64,000 bases of DNA from Thermoguttaceae bacterium (GTDB taxonomy: Bacteria; Planctomycetota; Planctomycetia; Pirellulales; Thermoguttaceae): the NCBI GenBank assembly GCA_028695965.1, contig JAQVHZ010000007.1, forward strand, positions 1-64,000. Reading direction: 5' to 3'. A program made the translations under genes and the position numbers. The notes under the pieces are model-generated. The model was given only the letters and a program-made list of their open reading frames with translations, searched no databases and had not been told where the DNA came from. Positions 9,036 to 19,218 of the stretch are shown in pieces; the first letter of the stretch is position 1, and every line of letters starts with the position of its first letter.

Positions 9036-9299
9036 TTGTCGTGTAAACAATAAATGGAGAGGAATATATTTCTAACGAGATTGCAATGTTTTTTGACCAA
9101 TGGACGAAAACAGTCGCGCCGAATGTTGAAGGTCTCAGCAGCAACGCATTCAATAGTCCCGCAGATCAGAACTTGCTTTCTGTTTCAAGGTTCAGCAAAA
9201 TTCTTGTTTTTAGTCGCTCTGGGGCGCCGCCTTTCAATAAAGCTGTTTTTGAACCTAACACTTAAGCCCTGATTTTGCGAGCGTTGCCGCTTTTTTAGA

Positions 9300-10277
9300 C
9301 TATTCGTCCGATTTTGGCGGCTTTCCGATTTCCGCCTTGATCGAATATTCTCTTCCTTTTCTATTCTGATAGGAAACAAGCAGTTCAGCAACGACCCCAA
9401 CGGAAAGCAGCTGGGCGCCAAGCAGCATGAGCGCGACGGAGTAGATGACGGCAGGTCTTCCGCTCAAATGATATTCCTCGAGCGCGAGGAACGGTATGCG
9501 CGCGAGAACCCAGTGCAGCGCCATCCAGGAGAGCGTAATGGCGCCGATAAAGAAAGAGGTAAGACCAAAGGTTCCGAGCAAGTGTTGAGGACGTTGTCCA
9601 TATCCGGTAACGAATTTGACAGAGAGCAGATCTAAAAAGCCTTTAATGAACCGGTTGAGTCCGTATTTCGACTTGCCAAATTTCCTTGGACGATGCTGGA
9701 CGACTTTTTCGCCAATTTTATATCCTCGCGCGGCCGCTAAAACGGGGATAAAGCGGTGCAATTCCCCGTAGAGCGTTATTTCGTCAAAGATTTCGCGCCG
9801 ATAACATTTCATCCCGCAGTTGTGGTCGTGCAGCTTGACGCCAGTCAGAGTACTGACTAACCAGTTAAAGACCCTGCTTGGCAAGACTTTGTGCCACGGA
9901 TCGTGCCGCTGCTTTTTCCAACCGCTGACGACGTCCAGTCCAGAGTCGAGCAGGCGAAGAAAATCTGGAATTTCGCGAGGGTCGTCTTGTAAGTCTGCAT
10001 CGAGAGTCATGACGATCAGTAAGGTCGCCGTTTTGAATCCGACGTCGAGCGCCGCCGCCTTACCAAAATTTCGTCGGAACCGGATGCCGCGAACGCGCGA
10101 GTCTTCTTTTGCCAGCGTTTCTATAATTGACCAGCTTGAGTCGCTCGACCCGTCGTCAACAAAGATTAATTCGATTTTCGCTTCTAACGACTTAGCAACA
10201 TCGTCAATTTCTTTGTAAAGCGCTTGAAGACTTTCTTCCTCGTTATACACCGGTATGACAAGTGAATATTCGACCAT
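9300..10277 (-). CDS. Family 2 glycosyltransferase with C-terminal TM segments (polyprenyl-phosphate sugar transferase type)
   Basis: MVEYSLVIPVYNEEESLQALYKEID...FVDDGSSDSSW...LDADLQDDP; two hydrophobic segments at the C-terminus. Confidence 0.92.
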   Translation of the reverse strand: MVEYSLVIPVYNEEESLQALYKEIDDVAKSLEAKIELIFVDDGSSDSSWSIIETLAKEDSRVRGIRFRRNFGKAAALDVGFKTATLLIVMTLDADLQDDPREIPDFLRLLDSGLDVVSGWKKQRHDPWHKVLPSRVFNWLVSTLTGVKLHDHNCGMKCYRREIFDEITLYGELHRFIPVLAAARGYKIGEKVVQHRPRKFGKSKYGLNRFIKGFLDLLSVKFVTGYGQRPQHLLGTFGLTSFFIGAITLSWMALHWVLARIPFLALEEYHLSGRPAVIYSVALMLLGAQLLSVGVVAELLVSYQNRKGREYSIKAEIGKPPKSDE

Positions 10278-10454
10278 TACGCGATTCCTCTATTTAGACT
10301 TGAGATTCGTAGGGTTCTGACGCCCCAGCGGGCTTCATGATATTGTAACACTGGCAAACGTCAATGACAACTCCGCTGAGTCTTTTGCCGTTTATCTGCT
10401 TGATTGCCAATATGAATTCTCCGGCAATTTGACGAAAAGAGCAGTTTGGATAAA

Positions 10455-10503
10455 AATAAAGACGCGCCAAAACCGTCCGGAGATTGGTTGGTTATGGCGC
10501 GTC
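10455..10503 (-). terminator. Rho-independent terminator for glnS
   Basis: Stem gacgcgcca...tggcgcgtc; minus-strand U-rich tail (revcomp of ataaaaataaa). Confidence 0.75.
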
Positions 10504-10529
10504 GTCATTATCTAATCCGCTCTCTCAAC

Positions 10530-12239
10530 TTACTTTTGCACAATTTTACTCCATGAATCGCGGAGAGATACGATGCGGTTGAAGACGATTTTTTCTGGCG
10601 TCGACGTTTTATCAAGCGCGAAATAGCCGATCCGTTCGAATTGGAAACGGTCGTCGATCGCAGCGTTGGCAAGAGCCGGCTCGGCTTTTGCATTTGGGAC
10701 GATTTTCAGCGAATCAGGATTGAGATAGTCTTTGAAATCGCCAGTATTTTGCGGATCGTCCGGATTCGGCACGCTGAAGAGACGGTCGTAGAGCCTGACT
10801 TCGACGTCAACAGCAGTCGGCTCGGCAACCCAGTGAATCGTGCCTTGAACTCTGCGTCCGTCGGCGCTTTGACCGCCTCGCGTTTCTGGGTCGTAATCGC
10901 AGTGGACCTCGACCACGTTTCCGTTTTCGTCTTTGACGCAGTTTTTGCAGGTAACGTAATATGCGTATCGGAGCCGAACTTCTTTGCCGGGGGCAAGTCG
11001 GAAATATTTCTTCGGCGCGTTTTCCATAAAGTCGTCTCGTTCGATATAGAGGACTTTGGAGAAGGGTACTTCACGGGTTCCATCCGCCTCGTTTTCCGGA
11101 TTATTAATGGCGGTGAGGAGCTCTTGTTGGTCTTCAGGATAGTTGTCGATGACGAGCTTGATCGGATCGAGAACAGCCATACGTCGCTGCGCTTTTTTGT
11201 TCAGGTCCTCGCGAACGCTGTTTTCGAGAACCGTAGCGTCAATGACGCTATTGTATTTAGCGACGCCGATGATTGAACAGAAGAGCCGAATGGCTTCGGG
11301 AGTGTATCCTCGGCGACGCAGGCCGGAAAGGGTCGGCATACGCGGATCGTCCCAACCGTCAACGTAATTGTTCTTCACAAGTTCGAGCAACTTCCGTTTA
11401 CTCATGACGGTGTATGTCAAGTTGAGGCGCGCGAATTCAATTTGTTGCGGTCGGTAAATGTCAAGTTCCTCGAGGAACCAGTCGTAGAGCGGTCGGTGAT
11501 GTTCGAATTCGAGCGTGCAGAGCGAGTGGGTGATTCCTTCGATGGAGTCTTCAAGACCATGCGCCCAGTCGTACATCGGATAGATGTTCCACTTGTCGCC
11601 TTGGCGATGGTGAGTCGCATGGACGATACGATACATGACCGGGTCGCGCATATTGAAGTTGGGAGACGCCATGTCGATCTTAGCGCGCAGCGTTTTCGTG
11701 CCGTCCGGGAATTCTCCGTCGCGCATACGTTGGAAAAGGTCGAGGTTTTCTTCGACGCTTCTATCTCTCCACGGGCTGTGAGTTCCTGGAACGGTTGGAG
11801 TACCGCGCGTTTCGCGAATTTCGTCGGCGCTCAGATCACAGACGTACGCCTTGCCTTTTTTAATCAGCTGGACGGCGTATTCGTACATTTGTTCAAAATA
11901 GTCTGAGGCGAAGAAGAGCCGGTCTTCCCAGTCGGCTCCTAGCCATTTGACGTCTTCTATAATCGATTCGACGTATTCAACTTCTTCTTTGGTGGGATTA
12001 GTGTCGTCAAAGCGAAGATTGAATTTTCCGCCGAACTCTTCCGCCATACTGTAGCTCAAGATAATCGCTTTAGCATGACCGATATGCAGATATCCGTTCG
12101 GTTCGGGGGGAAAGCGCGTGTGGACGCGATTGCCAAAACGGTCCGTCTTGTTGTCTTCTATGATGATCTGTTCAATGAAGTGAAGAGCGCGCGGCGCTTC
12201 AGAGGATTCGTTGGATTCAGATTTAGGTTCAGTGGACAT
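10530..12239 (-). CDS. glnS: Glutaminyl-tRNA synthetase
   Basis: [29 protein letters not shown] and GlnRS C-terminal beta domains. Confidence 0.96.
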   Translation of the reverse strand: MSTEPKSESNESSEAPRALHFIEQIIIEDNKTDRFGNRVHTRFPPEPNGYLHIGHAKAIILSYSMAEEFGGKFNLRFDDTNPTKEEVEYVESIIEDVKWLGADWEDRLFFASDYFEQMYEYAVQLIKKGKAYVCDLSADEIRETRGTPTVPGTHSPWRDRSVEENLDLFQRMRDGEFPDGTKTLRAKIDMASPNFNMRDPVMYRIVHATHHRQGDKWNIYPMYDWAHGLEDSIEGITHSLCTLEFEHHRPLYDWFLEELDIYRPQQIEFARLNLTYTVMSKRKLLELVKNNYVDGWDDPRMPTLSGLRRRGYTPEAIRLFCSIIGVAKYNSVIDATVLENSVREDLNKKAQRRMAVLDPIKLVIDNYPEDQQELLTAINNPENEADGTREVPFSKVLYIERDDFMENAPKKYFRLAPGKEVRLRYAYYVTCKNCVKDENGNVVEVHCDYDPETRGGQSADGRRVQGTIHWVAEPTAVDVEVRLYDRLFSVPNPDDPQNTGDFKDYLNPDSLKIVPNAKAEPALANAAIDDRFQFERIGYFALDKTSTPEKIVFNRIVSLRDSWSKIVQK

Positions 12240-12308
12240 TTAGTTTTTTTATCCTAAGTTCTTTTTTTCTATATTATGTTAACGGCGCAGAATAGCCGCC
12301 GGTTTGAT

Positions 12309-13193
12309 CTATCCGATAAGTTTGCGTAATTCGCGGATGAAATCAGGGTTAGTTCCGCAACATCCGCCGATGAATTTAGCGCCTTCGTCGATTAGTTTAA
12401 TCGCTTTTTCCGCAAAATCTTGGGGCGTTTGCGCGTATGTCGTAACTCCGTCGACCGTTTGAGGCAAGCCCGCGTTGCTCTTCATCCATAGCGGCAGTTG
12501 AGTGACGGCGCGCATTCGTTGACACAGGGGCGGAAAGCCTTCTATTCCCCGTCCGCAGTTCGAACCGACGGCATCCGCTCCCGCCGCTTCGACAACTTCG
12601 ATGAATTTTTCGGGCGTCGCGCCCATCATGGTGCGATCTTTGTTCTTTCCACTATCAAAAGTGGCGGTAACAGCGACGAACAAACCCTGGTCTTTAGCTG
12701 CTTTGACCGCTTGCGCGGCCTCTTGCGGGTCGCTGCTCGTTTCTACGGCGACGCCGTCGACGCCTCCTTCTTTGAGCGCGGCGATTTGTTCATAGTATGC
12801 GTCGTAAATTGCAGACTCTGGGACGTCGCCGAGAACCAACATGACGCCGGTTGGACCAAGGTCGCCAAAGACGAAGACTTCGTGGTCAGTCGTTTCGTCG
12901 GCGACTTCGCGCGCAATTTGCGCCGCGCGGAAATTGATTTCGGCGAGTTTGTCCGCTTCTCCATGTTTTTCCAAAACAAAGCGCGTTGATCCAAACGTGT
13001 TGGTTAGGACGACGTCGGATCCTGCGTCCACATAGGACTTAATTACCGCCTTGACGATCGCCGGATCAGTGAGGTTCAGCAGGTCCGGATGCGTTCCCGC
13101 CGGGACGCCGCGAGATTGGAATTCTGTACCCATGCCGCCGTCAAGCAGTACGGCGCGTTTGTTTAGTAAGGATTCCAAATTTGCCTTTGACAT
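12309..13193 (-). CDS. Homocysteine S-methyltransferase domain protein
   Basis: LLDGGMGTEFQSRG...DVVLTNTFGSTRF...GSNCGRG...FIGGCCGTNPDFI, Zn-binding Cys motifs. Internal ATG 13193 preferred. Confidence 0.92.
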   Translation of the reverse strand: MSKANLESLLNKRAVLLDGGMGTEFQSRGVPAGTHPDLLNLTDPAIVKAVIKSYVDAGSDVVLTNTFGSTRFVLEKHGEADKLAEINFRAAQIAREVADETTDHEVFVFGDLGPTGVMLVLGDVPESAIYDAYYEQIAALKEGGVDGVAVETSSDPQEAAQAVKAAKDQGLFVAVTATFDSGKNKDRTMMGATPEKFIEVVEAAGADAVGSNCGRGIEGFPPLCQRMRAVTQLPLWMKSNAGLPQTVDGVTTYAQTPQDFAEKAIKLIDEGAKFIGGCCGTNPDFIRELRKLIG

Positions 13194-13401
13194 GAGCTTC
13201 CTTTCAAGGAGCGTTGTATTTTGATTGGTGAGTATTAGGGAATTATAGGGAATTAGCAAAGGACGGGCGCCGCCGCGCTCGAGTTGCGCTAAAAACGATC
13301 CGTCCATGCTGGAACAGCAACTCGGGACGGGCGCCTGCGCCCGAGCCTTACGCGCAACCGAATAGTACCGCTATTATAACGGATTATCAAGAAAACAAAG
13401 A

Positions 13402-13427
13402 GGGGACTCCTTTCTCAAGAAGTCCCC
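13402..13427. terminator. Stem-loop between convergent/adjacent genes
   Basis: ggggact...agtcccc. Confidence 0.5.
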
Positions 13428-13480
13428 AGCCACGTTTGGTCGTCACGCAAACGTTTCGAGGTTTACCGGCTCGTCAACGA

Positions 13481-14422
13481 TTAGTAGAGAGCCGTGCTTC
13501 CAGGAGCGAAACTGCCGGTCGAAGTCGTTTGCGGTTCGTAAATGACGCCTGAATAAGGATCGGAGTCAGCAGGATAAGAGGGCGGAGCCGCCATATTTCC
13601 GGCAGGAGACGGAGTCGGATCGTAGCTCATTGCGACCGATTCTACACGATTATCGGGCGCAGCGTTAAAATCACTAGCTGGAAAAGGATGGGAAACGACA
13701 GGAAAATCGGAGCTTTGTTCGGACATAATTTGTGCGGAAGACCCTGGCGCAAATGATCGAGCAGTTGGGAAGGCAGCGCTTTGAGTTGCAGAGGCTTGTG
13801 CAATAGGGAAGTCGGCGCTTTGAGTTGCAGACGTTTGTGCAATAGGGGAGTTAGTTTGCGGCGCAGGGAACGCATTAGCGGCAACAGTCGCGTTGGACGC
13901 CGCGTAGGGATCCATATAGGGATCGGCGGCAGGTTGAGCCGTCGCGCTTGTCCGCGCGCCGTCAAAAGTTGCGTAGGTTTGCGGTTCGACGTTCATAGGC
14001 GCGGCGTTTGTTTGCATGGGAGCGTTGGCGGACGCGGCGCTCATTAGCGGGTCGTTTGCGGCAAAAGTTGTTTGCGAGACGTCTTCTATGCTCGCGGGCT
14101 CGCTATGGACCGGATTGGCGGCGAAGCTCGTTTCGACCTTCGGTTCAACTTGACTCGGCGTTTCTTCCGCTTCGTATTTTCCTCTTTGAACGATTGAATC
14201 AGACTCTTTGACACGGTCTTCCGAATCGCTCATTGTGTAGTTCTCTGGCGGCGGGGTCAAATCGTCCAGTTCGTCTAATTCGCTGGGCAGATTTGCTGAT
14301 TCGGCTTTCGGCGCTTTGGAAAAAGGGTTGCGCATCTTGAAGCCGGATTGACAACCGACTGTTCCCACAACGAGAACTAGCGCAGCAAATAAAATGAGCG
14401 GCCTTTTAAACGACGATTTCAT
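13481..14422 (-). CDS. Putative lipoprotein, low-complexity Ala/Pro/Ser/Gln-rich
   Basis: MKSSFKRPLILFAALVLVVGTVGCQSG lipobox. Internal repeats PIAQTSATQSADFPIAQASATQSAAFP. Confidence 0.7.
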   Translation of the reverse strand: MKSSFKRPLILFAALVLVVGTVGCQSGFKMRNPFSKAPKAESANLPSELDELDDLTPPPENYTMSDSEDRVKESDSIVQRGKYEAEETPSQVEPKVETSFAANPVHSEPASIEDVSQTTFAANDPLMSAASANAPMQTNAAPMNVEPQTYATFDGARTSATAQPAADPYMDPYAASNATVAANAFPAPQTNSPIAQTSATQSADFPIAQASATQSAAFPTARSFAPGSSAQIMSEQSSDFPVVSHPFPASDFNAAPDNRVESVAMSYDPTPSPAGNMAAPPSYPADSDPYSGVIYEPQTTSTGSFAPGSTALY

Positions 14423-14852
14423 CGTTATCTCTTCCTTTGACTTCCCTGTCTTCGAAATTTGACAAATCTTCATGGCGTTAGCCGAAAGCGATTTGTCTCC
14501 AAATAAACCTCGTATCACGCATTTGCCCTTATATCTTTTCAAGAGCGCTACGTATTTCTTTTATCGGAACCTTAGCTAAAAACTAAAGGATAAAAAGTCT
14601 GGTTAGACAAGATTTTCTGTTTTTTCCGAAATTGCCACGTGGTTTGTTTTTTGATATTAATGTAATTTTTCTTTTGACTCAAGGTCGAAGAAGAGAAAAT
14701 AATCGAGATTGACGAGATTTCTGATTATAGCAATAATATCTAATGTATCGGCTGTTAGGCGTCGATATTGATAATTGGTCTTTGTCGATTTTTAGCGAAG
14801 GCGCTTTTTATAGGAATTTCATTAGAGAAATTGAAACAAATAGGGCGTAGAT

Positions 14853-15722
14853 ATGGGTAAGAGCAGATCACTTCGGCGCATAGAAGACACGACGATGTGG
14901 GAACGCTTCACCGGAAGCGTTTCAAAAATCGGCCATTCGATATCGAGCCGCATCGCTTTTGCCGGCAACCTTGCAGTGTTCTCGCTCTCGACTATTTTCT
15001 GGCTTATAGCTAAAGGGCCGCGTCGGGAAACGTTGACGTCGTGTTTTTATAATATTGGCGTTTTGAGCATTCCAGTCGTGATGTTGACGGGTACGTTTAT
15101 TGGCATGGTTCTTGCGGTTCAGACTTATCCGCCATTTAAGGCGGTTGGTTTGGAAACGCACATCGGCGCGGCAATTAATCTTTCTCTTGTGAAAGAACTT
15201 GGGCCCGTCCTTGCTGCGACGATGCTTGCCGGACGGGTCGGCAGCTCGATCGCTGCGGAGTTAGGCACAATGCGCGTTACCGAACAGATTGACGCCCTGG
15301 CGAGCATGGGGGTCAATCCGATTCACTACCTTGTTGTTCCTCGTTTTCTCTCGTGCTTGATTTTGATTCCTGGCTTGACTCTTTTTGCGGACTTACTTGG
15401 AGTAGTTGGCGGCGCGTTTTATAGCATTAAATTGCTGAATGTCGACTGGAGCTACTACTGGGAATGGTCTCGTTACGCGGTGACGATGTACGATATCTTT
15501 GCGGGTATGTTCAAGACGGTCTTCTTCGGAGCTGCAATCGCATTGATTTGTTGTCACCAAGGTTTTCATTGCGGCGCTGGCGCAGAAGGAGTAGGCAAGG
15601 CGGCGACGAGCTCTTTTGTCATTTCCTTCGTTTCGATTTTGTTCCTCGACTTACTCCTTGGCATTTTCCTCGATCACTTCCAAGTCGTGCTGACGGGCGC
15701 TCGTTCAGGCGGGGTTGTTTAG
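14853..15722 (+). CDS. mlaE: MlaE/YrbE-family ABC transporter permease
   Basis: VMLTGTFIGMVLAVQTYPPFKAVGLETHIGAAINLSLVKELGPVLAATMLAGRVGSSIAAELGTMRVTEQIDAL. Confidence 0.95.
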   Translation: MGKSRSLRRIEDTTMWERFTGSVSKIGHSISSRIAFAGNLAVFSLSTIFWLIAKGPRRETLTSCFYNIGVLSIPVVMLTGTFIGMVLAVQTYPPFKAVGLETHIGAAINLSLVKELGPVLAATMLAGRVGSSIAAELGTMRVTEQIDALASMGVNPIHYLVVPRFLSCLILIPGLTLFADLLGVVGGAFYSIKLLNVDWSYYWEWSRYAVTMYDIFAGMFKTVFFGAAIALICCHQGFHCGAGAEGVGKAATSSFVISFVSILFLDLLLGIFLDHFQVVLTGARSGGVV

Positions 15723-15822
15723 TTATTAGAGACGAGTTGTCCGGGATATTTGTGCAGTTATCTTTTGTCGGCTATGCCTCTTTACCTATTCAGAACTTTA
15801 ATAACTTTTTGAGAAGTCAAGA

Positions 15823-16773
15823 ATGACGACGTCTAAACCAGACAAAGCGCCTCAGTTGGAAACGAGACCTTATCCTTTTCCAAAGTTTGAAGGCCGAGAA
15901 CCTGTTCAAGGCGATTCAGACACGCGCCATATTGAAGGAAGCGTGTTTGTCGACAAAGGCGGGACAAAGAAGGTTTTGCGCCGACGTTCTCCTCTTCTTC
16001 GGCTTGATAATCTGAGCGTTATTTTTAACGACAACCAAGTTCTTCGCGATATCAATTTGAAGATTCGCCGCGGCGAAACGATCGCGGTTATTGGAGAAAG
16101 CGGCTGCGGCAAGACGGTCTTGTTGAAAAACATGATCGGTTTGATTGCTCCGGCAACCGGCCGCGTTTTGTTCAACGGCCGTGATCTTTTCACTCTTTCC
16201 GATAAAGAGCTGACAGAGACGCGATCCCATTACGGGTTCGTTTTTCAGATGGCCGCATTGTTCGATAGTATGACAATATCCGAAAACGTCGCTTTTCCGC
16301 TTAGTCAGCATCGCAGAACGATGAAACGTTCGGAAATAACTGCGCGCGTCGAATATTTGCTCGAAGAAGTCGGTTTGAATCCTCAAATTGTTTGGGATAA
16401 AACTCCTGCCGAAATATCAGGCGGTATGCGTAAGCGCGTTGGGTTCGCGCGCGCGTTGGCAATGGAGCCCGACTTAATGTTGTATGACGAACCGACGACC
16501 GGTCTCGATCCAATCATGAGCGACGTCATTAACGAGCTAATGATCAACGCGCGCGACAATCGTCGTGTTGCCGGCGTTCTCGTAACGCACGATATAAAAT
16601 CTGCGATCAAAGTAGCAAACCGGATCGTTATGCTTTATCCCCATTCTCGGCTGGCTCCTGACGAACCGCAAATAATTTTTGACGGAACGCCTGAGGAGAT
16701 TATTCAGTCGACTGATCCACGCGTTGCGCAATTCATCCGCGGGGAAGCGCGCGACCGTTTTCGCGAGGCGTAA
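15823..16773 (+). CDS. mlaF: MlaF-type ABC transporter ATP-binding protein
   Basis: Walker A GESGCGKT, signature EISGGMRKR, Walker B DLMLYDEPTTGLDP. Confidence 0.95.
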   Translation: MTTSKPDKAPQLETRPYPFPKFEGREPVQGDSDTRHIEGSVFVDKGGTKKVLRRRSPLLRLDNLSVIFNDNQVLRDINLKIRRGETIAVIGESGCGKTVLLKNMIGLIAPATGRVLFNGRDLFTLSDKELTETRSHYGFVFQMAALFDSMTISENVAFPLSQHRRTMKRSEITARVEYLLEEVGLNPQIVWDKTPAEISGGMRKRVGFARALAMEPDLMLYDEPTTGLDPIMSDVINELMINARDNRRVAGVLVTHDIKSAIKVANRIVMLYPHSRLAPDEPQIIFDGTPEEIIQSTDPRVAQFIRGEARDRFREA

Positions 16774-16981
16774 AGGCGATATATTCCAAATAATCATTAA
16801 AGTTCTTGTGATTCATAAAATTTCTTTAATCGGTTTGTCTTCTATAGCCGATATAGCTAATTAAGCCTAGCGCCATTATAGGATGGTTAGGCTTGCGTCG
16901 AGAGTCAACCATTTGGCTTTTCTAAATTGTTGAACCTTGAAGCGCTAGACCTTTTCTTTTCGTACTTGTTGGAGATTAGCT

Positions 16982-19198
16982 ATGAACAACCGAAGAATGG
17001 AATTTTTCATCGGAATGATGGTGATAGGTATTATCGCCGGCGTTTTCGTGATGACGCTGTTGTTCCATTCGGATAGCGGCTTTTTTGTCGGCGGCAGTCG
17101 CGGCACGCGGATGAGTATCGAGTTTAAAAACGGCGCCGGTATTAACCAGAACTCATTGGTGTTGAAGAACGGTATTAGAATTGGCCGCGTTTACTCGGTC
17201 GTTCTCATCGACGACCCTGGTAATTCCCACGTCGAGGTTACGTTCGAATTAGAGCCGGAAGCTAAGATTTATTCAAACGAGGTTGCGAAGATTAACCGAA
17301 CGTTTTTGGGAGACGCCTCGATCGAAATCGTTGATAATCCGGATTATGAAGAGGGCGTTTCTCCCGAACCGGAACTTCTGGGAGCTGGCGCTCGGTTGGA
17401 AGGCTTGAAAACGACAGACATCGTGGGAACGGTTACCAACCTTGAGGGAGATCTGGGAAAAGCGCTTCAAAATGTGAACCAGGCGACCGAAGGCGTTACT
17501 ATGTTCATGAAGAACCTTAACGATTTCATTGGAGACGAGGGCGAACTTCAGAAGAAGAAGGAACGCCTTCAAACGGTCTTTACTGAGCTGACAGACACGC
17601 TTGTTTCCATTCGCGGACTTGCTGAGAATATTGACGAAGTTGTAACCGACGAACAACTGAAAGCCAGCATTTTAGAAACGACGAGCAAGATTCCTTCAAT
17701 TGTCGCGCGCGTCGACGAGATTGCAGGCAAGGCGAACATACTTATGGAAAATGCGAACGCGATGAGCACGGACGTTCGTACGACGCTTTCCCGCGCGAGC
17801 ACAACTTTTGATCTTGTTGATAAGAATTTAGACAATGTTGGTCAGTTTACGACGGCCCTTGCCGACAACGGACCGGAGATCATGACGTCGTTAAATGCAA
17901 GCGCCGCTGAAATCAAAGGCGCAATTGACGACGTGAAGGGCGCCATTGAAAATATAGCTCAATTGGCGAACAGCTTGAACGAACAAATGGAGAACCAAGA
18001 CACGCCGCTCGGACTTCTGACCGATAAAGAAACAGCGGCAGAACTTCGTCGGATTGTTGCGAATGCGGAAGAACTAACGGAAAAGCTCTACCCAATTCTC
18101 GACGACGCGCGCGTTTTTTCGAATAAGATTGCACATAAGCCGAGTTCGCTCATTTGGGATAAAACTCAAAGCAAGGGCGGCTCGCTCTCCGAGCGTTTTG
18201 GTTGGCAGACAAAATCGCCAACCGGCGGCGTCTCCTCGCCGCTCTATCGACAGTCGCCTAGCGGCGCCAAGATTTCCGATAGGTATTATTATGAACCAAG
18301 CGCGGACGTGAATTTTATGGATTCGCAAACTCGCGCGGTTTACGAGAACGAATTGACGAATCGAGCAGTCAACGAACGCCTGAGGTCTGAGAACGAATAC
18401 GCTCAAAGCTACATGAACGGCGGTTATTCTGGCCCCGATTATTCAGGCGTTGTTCCAGAAACGAACGGATATGCGCCGAAGAAAGCCTTTGGGTCGCGCA
18501 TCAAGGAACGAACGTCGCGCGTTCGTTGGTCTCTTGATTCATTCTGGAGCAAGTTTTCTCCGAAGAAAAGCGACGACGTCGAGTTAGTCCAATTTGACGG
18601 AGTGAATATGGTAGGTTACAACGCTTACCCCGAGCTCTTGAACTCTGTCGACCAAGCGGCGTATCTGCAAGCGGGATTCAACGGAAATTATAACGGAAAT
18701 TATATTCTCGCCGACGGAATTCAAGCAAATTATTTTCACAATGGTTTTGACGGTTCGTGTAACCCGCCTAGTTGCGGCGTTCCGACCTGCGAAGTTCCAA
18801 CCCCGACTTGCGACGCGCCAGGCTGCGACGTTCCTCCAACTTGCGACGCGCCAGGCTACGACGTTCCTCCAACTTGCGACGCGCCAGGCTGCGACGCCCC
18901 TTCGTCCTGCGACGGGACCTGCCCGACGAGTCCTGGGAACTCCGACAATGGCGCGGGGAGCAATGGCGGCCGTACAACCGGATCGGGCTATCAACCACAA
19001 TCGGTTGGAGCGTATAAGAGCAAAGAGCCTCGACAAATGGAATTCAGTTTGTCTAAAAGCGGCGAACAGGTTGAAGAACTTCCAAGCTCGATCAATCGAT
19101 CTGCTTCCGACGCCAAAGGCAACACGAGCAATATGAGCGGAAGCGCTTTTGAAGACGACGGTCTTCCTCTCCAATTTGTTCCTGCAACCCAATATTGA
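16982..19198 (+). CDS. MCE/MlaD-domain protein with long C-terminal extension and Cys/Pro-rich repeats
   Basis: N-terminal TM followed by an MCE domain (GTRMSIEFKNGAGINQNSLVLKNGIRIGRV), helical region, then CDAPGCDVPPTCDAPG repeats. Confidence 0.92.
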   Translation: MNNRRMEFFIGMMVIGIIAGVFVMTLLFHSDSGFFVGGSRGTRMSIEFKNGAGINQNSLVLKNGIRIGRVYSVVLIDDPGNSHVEVTFELEPEAKIYSNEVAKINRTFLGDASIEIVDNPDYEEGVSPEPELLGAGARLEGLKTTDIVGTVTNLEGDLGKALQNVNQATEGVTMFMKNLNDFIGDEGELQKKKERLQTVFTELTDTLVSIRGLAENIDEVVTDEQLKASILETTSKIPSIVARVDEIAGKANILMENANAMSTDVRTTLSRASTTFDLVDKNLDNVGQFTTALADNGPEIMTSLNASAAEIKGAIDDVKGAIENIAQLANSLNEQMENQDTPLGLLTDKETAAELRRIVANAEELTEKLYPILDDARVFSNKIAHKPSSLIWDKTQSKGGSLSERFGWQTKSPTGGVSSPLYRQSPSGAKISDRYYYEPSADVNFMDSQTRAVYENELTNRAVNERLRSENEYAQSYMNGGYSGPDYSGVVPETNGYAPKKAFGSRIKERTSRVRWSLDSFWSKFSPKKSDDVELVQFDGVNMVGYNAYPELLNSVDQAAYLQAGFNGNYNGNYILADGIQANYFHNGFDGSCNPPSCGVPTCEVPTPTCDAPGCDVPPTCDAPGYDVPPTCDAPGCDAPSSCDGTCPTSPGNSDNGAGSNGGRTTGSGYQPQSVGAYKSKEPRQMEFSLSKSGEQVEELPSSINRSASDAKGNTSNMSGSAFEDDGLPLQFVPATQY
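18806..18904 (+). repeat. 33-bp coding minisatellite, ~3 copies
   Basis: Unit acttgcgacgcgccaggctgcgacgttcctcca (TCDAPGCDVPP); third copy diverges at its 3' end. Confidence 0.85.
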
Positions 19199-19218
19199 AC
19201 AGACCGAAAGGCATCTAG

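Noticed and set aside
13255-13370. Repeated 'ggacgggcgcc' and 'agttgcg/cgcaact' elements upstream of the homocysteine methyltransferase gene as a mobile-element end
   Set aside because: Short, imperfect, no transposase or target-site duplication visible.
18584-19192. 202-aa and related ORFs antisense or frame-shifted over the Cys/Pro repeat (e.g. RRSLARRKLEERRSLARRK)
   Set aside because: Repetitive appearance is only the minisatellite read in other frames.
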